From: a virus
Reading direction: 5' to 3' (one strand)
Length of the DNA: 25,329 nt
Virus record (IMG/VR): IMGVR_UViG_3300036814_000696
Span: 1-25,329 of that record
Made by a program: the position numbers and the translations under genes. Shown piece by piece: positions 21,987-25,329 of the stretch (positions within the stretch are counted from its first letter, which is position 1; the number at the start of each line of letters is the position of its first letter). The notes under the pieces were generated by a model. It worked only from the letters and a program-made list of their open reading frames with translations. It made no database searches and was not told the origin of the DNA.

Positions 21987-22652
21987 ATGATTATATTCGT
22001 AAAGCCGAAAGACAGAATGCGCCGCATAGGGGGCACGGACATAGCCACCATACTTGGGGTAAGTGAATACAAAACAAGGGAGAAGCTCAAAGGGGAGAAG
22101 AGTGGTAGACTAACTGATGACTTCAAGGGTAATAACTTTACCGAGTCTGGCTTGATGTATGAGAATGCAGTGCTTAAGTGGTACGAGAAGACTTCGGGCG
22201 AGCATGTCATGGACCCTGTTGCGGAGGTGGAAGCAGAGCTCCTACCCGGACACACATTTGTACACCCCGAATATGACTTTCTGGTGGGGTCACCAGACGG
22301 TCTCGTTAGGTTAAACTCTCGATACAAGGTATCCCCTCATGACAAGGGGCTACTTGTTAGTGGGATCAAGTGGGGCTGGGAGGCGAAGGTTACCCACTAC
22401 TTCGGGAAGAGAAAGTGGGACGGGCTGGAGAAGAAGATGCCTGAAAACTACTGGCTGCAATGCCAGTATTATATGATGTTGACTGGTCTCACTCGGTGGG
22501 ATCTATCCGTACACCACCTCACCACGGCAGACAGGGAGACACACCTCATCGAAGCTGACTGCTTTGCACATGAGGAGATACTTGAGGCATGTATTGAGTT
22601 TTGGAAAGAAGTCGAAGAAGAGCGGAAAGAAATCTCCGCAGCTAATGCGTAA
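21987..22652 (+). CDS. YqaJ/lambda-Exo-like viral exonuclease (PD-(D/E)XK)
   Basis: The 221-aa protein begins MIIFVKPKDRMRRIGGTDIA. GGTDIATILGVSEYKT (15-30) is the YqaJ N-terminal motif; E59 (LMYEN), D104 (GSPDG), E132 and K134 (GWEAKVTH), and Q158/Q160 (LQCQYYMMLTG) form the nuclease core. Enzymes of this family degrade the 5' strand from DNA ends, giving single strands for the annealing protein. Together with the Rad52-like protein it forms a two-part phage recombination pair, although SSB, sigma and helicase genes lie between. AGGAG is 5 bases before the ATG at 21987; an upstream in-frame ATG at 21969 lies inside the previous gene. Confidence 0.88.
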   Translation: MIIFVKPKDRMRRIGGTDIATILGVSEYKTREKLKGEKSGRLTDDFKGNNFTESGLMYENAVLKWYEKTSGEHVMDPVAEVEAELLPGHTFVHPEYDFLVGSPDGLVRLNSRYKVSPHDKGLLVSGIKWGWEAKVTHYFGKRKWDGLEKKMPENYWLQCQYYMMLTGLTRWDLSVHHLTTADRETHLIEADCFAHEEILEACIEFWKEVEEERKEISAANA

Positions 22653-22974
22653 CCATGTCTTTGAGGAGGCCATGCTTACGCTGCTTTCTTATACCGAGGA
22701 GGCTGACGGTGTACGCAACAAGGCTGCCATAATCAAGGAGTTTGGCATTGCGGCATACTTGATAGCCCTAGCTTGCGAAGAGCTTGAGGAAAGCTTGGCT
22801 GAAATCAGGAGCGGGAGGGCCAAAAACAAGGCAATCCCTCTTCGGTTGTGGCCGGAAGCGCATGAACATTTTACTGAAAAAATAGACAGAGATTTGATTA
22901 ATGAGATTTTTTTTACTACAGTAACAGAGAGCAGAGGGGTTCTTCATTCAGAAGGCCCAGAAGGGGAGCAGTAA
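22645..22974 (+). CDS. Hypothetical protein, 109 aa, helical
   Basis: From MRNHVFEEAMLTLLSYTEEA the protein is predicted helical, with a conserved-looking hydrophobic helix (IKEFGIAAYLIALACEELEE) and a basic central part (RSGRAKNKAIPLRLWPEAHE). The frame extends upstream inside the exonuclease gene to an earlier ATG at 22564, but that would require an 89-base overlap without a ribosome binding site. The ATG at 22645 overlaps by eight bases and may be coupled. An ATG at 22672 has GAGGAGG only 2 bases away. The family is unknown. Its stop overlaps the next ATG. Confidence 0.55.
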   Translation: MRNHVFEEAMLTLLSYTEEADGVRNKAAIIKEFGIAAYLIALACEELEESLAEIRSGRAKNKAIPLRLWPEAHEHFTEKIDRDLINEIFFTTVTESRGVLHSEGPEGEQ

Positions 22975-23219
22975 TGGAGAGAAAGATAGTTGAGTTAATG
23001 GAGAGGCGCATCGCTGATCACGAGAACAATGAGACTGGCGCTAACGGGGAGGTTGACACCCCTAAGCCGGACTCGTATGCGAGAGTTATTAAGTTCACAT
23101 TTGCTGAAGCAAACTGGATTGTTAACCGCATAAAGATGATGGTGATCAAGAGCGAGGATTTGCAAGAGAGGGTGGACTATGAAGAGCAGGACCGCTTTGG
23201 CAGAGTTGATTCGGTTTGA
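22974..23219 (+). CDS. Hypothetical protein, 81 aa
   Basis: The protein starts MERKIVELMERRIADHENNE and is charged throughout, with a short hydrophobic/helical core (FTFAEANWIVNRIKMMVIKS). No recognised motif. Its ATG overlaps the previous TAA by one base (TAATG), with GGGGAG 4 bases before it, and its TGA overlaps the TTG start of the following nuclease gene, indicating tight coupling. Function unknown, though its position among nuclease genes suggests a DNA-metabolism partner. Confidence 0.55.
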   Translation: MERKIVELMERRIADHENNETGANGEVDTPKPDSYARVIKFTFAEANWIVNRIKMMVIKSEDLQERVDYEEQDRFGRVDSV

Positions 23220-23551
23220 CAGGCAAGAGATCTAGAACAAAGGGTCACTCCTTTGAGAGACAGATGTCCAACTTCTTTAAGGACATAGGGTTTGCTCATG
23301 CCCGTCGCGGAATACAATACCGTGATGGGGCTGAGTGCCCTGACGTAATGAATGTTGGTGACTTGTGGATAGAGTGCAAGGTAGGCAAGAGGCCCAACAT
23401 CAAGGGAGCAATGGATCAGTCGAAGAAAGCTTGCGGCTTACTTCGACCTGTAGCCATTACCAAGTGGGACCACGGGCCAACCTATGTAACTATGGATCTG
23501 GAGCTATTCGCAGACCTTATGAGGATATACAATGAAGTTAACAGCGCGTGA
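23216..23551 (+). CDS. PD-(D/E)XK endonuclease, possible Holliday-junction resolvase
   Basis: The 111-aa protein has the archaeal-Hjc-like small nuclease layout: a basic N-terminal SRTKGHSFERQMSNFF with E14, then GFAHARRGIQYRDG, PDV with D43, WIECKVG with E53 and K55, and a long helix beyond. These are the expected metal and catalytic residues. It may resolve recombination branches before packaging; a general structure-specific nuclease is an alternative. The start is TTG at 23216: a stop lies three codons upstream, and no ATG precedes the conserved FER motif. Its end overlaps the following gene by 20 bases. Confidence 0.72.
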   Translation: MTGKRSRTKGHSFERQMSNFFKDIGFAHARRGIQYRDGAECPDVMNVGDLWIECKVGKRPNIKGAMDQSKKACGLLRPVAITKWDHGPTYVTMDLELFADLMRIYNEVNSA

Positions 23552-23816
23552 AGTAAATATCATCAAGTCGTCGGGTGCTGACTGGAGCATGATGACCAAG
23601 TTTTTATTTGGAGTCAAAAAGGTTTTCCCTAACAGTATGCTGCTTGGCGTAAAGAAAACAGAGCCGAGAGAAATGCCAAACACCAACACCGCCATGACGA
23701 TACAAAGCCCAGAGATGAACCTTTGGGTGGACCTGTCCAAAGGGGGCGCACCTCTTAAAAAAAAACAGAAAGAGCAGCCGATGTTGTTACCGTTAAAACC
23801 CGACCGGAATGGATAG
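23532..23816 (+). CDS. Frameshift upstream frame: N-terminal part of nuclease fusion, or 94-aa protein alone
   Basis: The zero-frame product starts MKLTAREVNIIKSSGADWSM and ends at TAG 23814-23816, 15 codons after a KKK segment coded by nine A residues (23757-23765). GAGGAT 6 bases before the ATG provides the ribosome binding site. No known domain is visible; the protein is soluble and has a mixed composition. A -1 shift on the nine-A tract would remove the last 16 residues and append the 175-residue nuclease frame, giving about 253 residues. Both products may be made. Alternatively, a sequencing indel in the homopolymer has split one gene. Confidence 0.65.
   Translation: MKLTAREVNIIKSSGADWSMMTKFLFGVKKVFPNSMLLGVKKTEPREMPNTNTAMTIQSPEMNLWVDLSKGGAPLKKKQKEQPMLLPLKPDRNG
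23757..23766 (+). promoter_or_regulatory. Putative -1 slippery site: in-frame A9 tract
   Basis: The zero-frame codons AAA AAA AAA are followed by C, giving A AAA AAA in the correct phase for tandem -1 slippage. AGGGGG at 23741-23746, about 12 bases upstream, resembles the Shine-Dalgarno stimulator of bacterial dnaX frameshifting. The -1 frame opens just after its own TAA at 23756-23758. RNA-polymerase slippage on nine A residues is an alternative, as in Thermus dnaX. No strong downstream stem was found by eye. Confidence 0.55.
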
Positions 23817-24292
23817 ACGCAGCGCGAAAAGAAGCTGCCACATTTAAGGACTCACTTAAAAACAGCATACGAAAAGGTGATGGCACCGCTGCTGGTATCC
23901 TTGGAGAGTACGCAGTTTGCCATTACTTGGGTGCTGCAAAGCATGACAACACTTACGACTGGGACGTGTCTCTTAGGGGGGCAACCATTGACGTTAAGAG
24001 CAAGGTTAGAAACAATCGACCTCGCATTGATTATGCTGCATCCATACCAAATATAACCCGTCGTCAAGCATGTGATTACTATGTGTTCGCATCCGTAAAG
24101 AGAGACCTTACAGAGGTCTATCTTATGGGGTACATCCCTACTGACTTATTTTTTAATGAAGCAACCTTCTTGCGACCCGGAGACAGTGACGGTACAAACA
24201 CTTTTAGGGCAAGGTGTGAAACATATAACCTAGCCTACAACAAACTATTCAGTATTGGAGAGCTAAATGTGGAACCAGATGGGAGTATATGA
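23759..24292 (+). CDS. PD-(D/E)XK-like nuclease frame lacking its own start codon (likely expressed by -1 frameshift)
   Basis: After TAA 23756-23758 this frame is open for 178 codons including its stop, but it has no ATG, GTG or TTG until TTG at 23927, which lies inside the conserved part. The upstream section reads as normal protein (VVTVKTRPEWIDAARKEAA, NSIRKGDGTAAGILGEYAV). It is followed by NTYDWDVSLRGATIDVKSK, with D and DVK in PD-(D/E)XK order; GILGE resembles the N-terminal helix glutamate of such nucleases. The rest includes a VYLMGYIPTDLFF strand/helix. The function may be cleavage of host or branched DNA. Expression through the slippery A9 of the preceding frame is the best explanation. 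Confidence 0.65.
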   Translation, partial: KKTERAADVVTVKTRPEWIDAARKEAATFKDSLKNSIRKGDGTAAGILGEYAVCHYLGAAKHDNTYDWDVSLRGATIDVKSKVRNNRPRIDYAASIPNITRRQACDYYVFASVKRDLTEVYLMGYIPTDLFFNEATFLRPGDSDGTNTFRARCETYNLAYNKLFSIGELNVEPDGSI

Positions 24293-24519
24293 TGGGTTTG
24301 AATACGAGATCAACACCTCGTCACCTATTCAAAGCAGGGACAACGCAAAGGAAACTGAAGCCAGAAGTGATAGAGTTGTTCGCCCAAGGGGTAGGCCCTC
24401 TGTCCATTGCTGTTCGCCTGAACGTAAGTGCGAGGCGTGTCTTAGACATCCTATCGAAAGAGGGGCATGTTGAGGACTATGAACCACAAAGCTGGTCTCT
24501 TAACAGTCAGTTTATGTAG
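24289..24519 (+). CDS. Small helix-turn-helix protein, last gene of the early operon
   Basis: The 76-aa protein contains LKPEVIELFAQGVGPLSIAV and RLNVSARRVLDILSKEG (residues about 23-59), a likely helix-turn-helix of the resolvase/Sigma-4-like type. The start at 24289 overlaps the nuclease TGA (ATGATGG); a second ATG at 24292 has GGGAG 6 bases upstream and may be preferred. Role: a DNA-binding regulator, perhaps for late genes, though it could be a terminase-like small DNA binder. Its last 13 bases overlap the convergent endolysin gene, so the two transcripts have complementary 3' ends. Confidence 0.65.
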   Translation: MMGLNTRSTPRHLFKAGTTQRKLKPEVIELFAQGVGPLSIAVRLNVSARRVLDILSKEGHVEDYEPQSWSLNSQFM

Positions 24520-24932
24520 CTCTTCCACGACGGCATTTGGACATGTGGAACGTCCAAGAACTTCCATCGACCACCCCATTCTAGTCCGATAGATTCTGCC
24601 AGTTCGCCGAGTCGGTCGTAAACCGCCTTGGCTTCTGGTGTGGTGTAGTCCCAAGCATCGGGATACATCTTGCCCTTCCACTCTCTTTCTTGAACCCTTA
24701 CCTTAGTGGTGTCCAGTATGAAATCACAAGCAAGACCGTGGTTGTGAGGGCTTTGACCTGCATCGGCCTTGCTTGCTCCTCTCTCTTTTAGTTTGTCTTG
24801 CCGCTCATTGCTTCTTTGAGTCTCGAACACCGTAACGGCTAACCCCTCTTCTTCTATTAGGTGAACCATCCACCGTACTGCTGAGCGAAAGGGATCCTTT
24901 AGGCTGGCTATATTCGTGTTTCTCTTCGACAT
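24507..24932 (-). CDS. M15-family endolysin (L-alanyl-D-glutamate peptidase-like)
   Basis: The 141-aa protein has the M15 layout found in small phage endolysins such as T5 Lys: VFETQRSNERQDKL after an N-terminal helix pair, SPHNHGLACDF (H63, D70), and LDVPHVQM (D127, H130). H63, D70 and H130 are the expected zinc ligands, and D127 the catalytic-side acid. It cleaves peptide bridges in peptidoglycan at the end of infection. No signal peptide, so it needs the adjacent holin. The ATG has no clear ribosome binding site and lies 14 bases after the holin TAG, so coupled translation, or a -1 frameshift from the holin A9 tract, may supply it. Confidence 0.88.
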   Translation of the reverse strand: MSKRNTNIASLKDPFRSAVRWMVHLIEEEGLAVTVFETQRSNERQDKLKERGASKADAGQSPHNHGLACDFILDTTKVRVQEREWKGKMYPDAWDYTTPEAKAVYDRLGELAESIGLEWGGRWKFLDVPHVQMPSWKSYIN

Positions 24933-24946
24933 GATAAACCAATGTT

Positions 24947-25147
24947 CTAAGCAGATTTTTTTTTAGCAGCTTCAAGGCTGCTCTTTTCTGCTTGCAATCC
25001 TTTAGCTAAGAGAAGGGCTTCTTCGATTATCTCCACCACCTTATCGTCGCTCTTGTTCTTTGTCTTGCTTACTATCTTCTTGATAAGCGGCATGATTGCG
25101 TTCATTACACCCAGCCCAATGGCGAGGTAAATTAAAAATGCTTCCAT
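24947..25147 (-). CDS. Holin candidate (single N-terminal membrane segment)
   Basis: The 66-aa protein has a hydrophobic N-terminal segment (residues 3-25, AFLIYLAIGLGVMNAIMPLI) followed by a Lys-rich linker (KKIVSKTKNKSDDK) and an acidic/basic amphipathic helix (VVEIIEEALLLAKGLQAEKS). One membrane segment and a charged C-terminus directly before an endolysin gene fit class III holins or pinholins. AGGAG is 5 bases before the ATG, and the upstream partial gene's stop is one base away. The last codons AAA AAA AAA form an A9 tract. A spanin or antiholin role is less likely because no second lysis membrane protein is nearby. Confidence 0.6.
   Translation of the reverse strand: MEAFLIYLAIGLGVMNAIMPLIKKIVSKTKNKSDDKVVEIIEEALLLAKGLQAEKSSLEAAKKKSA
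24956..24964 (-). promoter_or_regulatory. Second in-frame A9 tract, possible -1 slippage into endolysin frame
   Basis: On the coding strand the holin ends with three AAA codons (A AAA AAA in phase), then TCT GCT TAG. The -1 frame reads on without a stop through ICLEHWFI into the endolysin ATG at 24932, giving a fusion of about 213 residues. AGCAGC-CTTGAA-GCTGCT forms a hairpin directly before the tract. Functional use is not shown; Lys codons make such tracts common. Confidence 0.3.
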
Positions 25148-25148
25148 T

Positions 25149-25328
25149 CTAACTCCTTCTTATGTTTACCGTGTCACGACTTGTTCCCGGTGTTATTTCT
25201 TTTCTATGCTTTAACTCTGTTAACCCAGAGTGTACCTCTGCTGGGTGCATCTTTAAGTGATGACCTATCTGGTACGGATTAATATCTATGCCTCCACCAA
25301 GAATAATGCCAAGTTTTAAAATCTTAGC
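25149..25328 (-). CDS. Partial gene, winged-helix/HTH-like C-terminus
   Basis: An open frame enters from the right edge and ends at TAG 25151-25149, one base before the holin ATG. The visible 59 residues read IDINPYQIGHHLKMHPAEVH followed by SGLTELKHRKEITPG. This looks like a helix-turn-helix with a wing (INPYQIGHHLKMHPAEV-SGLTELKHRKEI). A role as regulator of the lysis or late genes is plausible, or the C-terminus of a larger protein. The 5' end lies beyond the window, so size and start are unknown. Confidence 0.55.
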   Translation of the reverse strand, partial: AKILKLGIILGGGIDINPYQIGHHLKMHPAEVHSGLTELKHRKEITPGTSRDTVNIRRS

Positions 25329-25329
25329 T

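Noticed and set aside
24267-24473. Alternative plus-strand frame starting MWNQMGVYDG
   Set aside because: It overlaps the HTH gene in another frame; the HTH frame has a recognisable DNA-binding pattern and reaches further. The GGAG before it makes this rejection less than certain.
1-25329. tRNA genes, CRISPR arrays or insertion sequences
   Set aside because: No cloverleaf-like sequence, regularly spaced repeat series or transposase frame was found by reading both strands.

Overview
The window is part of the genome of a tailed double-stranded DNA bacteriophage. It holds a complete packaging and head module, tail-associated genes, a recombination/replication module, a phage sigma factor and a lysis cassette. 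There are no bacterial housekeeping genes, rRNA, tRNA, CRISPR array or integrase. The host cannot be named from the sequence; strong AGGAGG-type ribosome binding sites show only that it is bacterial. A roughly 600-aa portal, a separate scaffold, a beta-helix protein and no visible tail-sheath, tail-tube or tape-measure gene lean towards a short-tailed (podovirus-like) phage, but the left end of the late operon is cut off.

Layout: (1) 1-14163, minus strand, late operon read right to left: small terminase candidate, large terminase (TTG start), glycine-zipper protein, acidic-tail protein, portal, several small virion or morphogenesis proteins, scaffold, major capsid protein, head-tail connector candidates, beta-helix tail protein, a large beta-rich tail protein and a partial gene running off the left edge. 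Most genes touch or overlap by 1-4 bases. (2) 14164-14760, divergent control region with two copies of a GTGAC-N7-GTCAC dyad and a sequence matching the sigma-54 -24/-12 promoter spacing. (3) 14761-18440, plus strand, early genes: small, mostly unrecognised proteins; two gene junctions carry near-identical RNA hairpins. (4) 18640-24519, plus strand: GroES-like protein, HTH protein, Rad52-type annealing protein, SSB, sigma-70-family factor, RecA-like (RepA-type) helicase/ATPase, YqaJ-type exonuclease, two PD-(D/E)XK-like nucleases and a small HTH protein. (5) 24507-25329, minus strand: M15-type endolysin, holin candidate and a partial HTH-like gene, converging on the early operon.

Working model: early genes act on the host; exonuclease, annealing protein and SSB provide recombination-linked replication with the helicase and host polymerase; the sigma factor probably switches transcription to a later class; minus-strand genes then build and package virions and lyse the cell. 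No DNA polymerase or primase is visible.

The most unusual signal is a nuclease reading frame (23759-24292) with no usable start codon before its conserved core. It joins the preceding frame by a -1 shift on a nine-A tract that has a Shine-Dalgarno-like sequence just upstream. A second in-frame nine-A tract ends the holin gene, and a -1 shift there would enter the endolysin frame.
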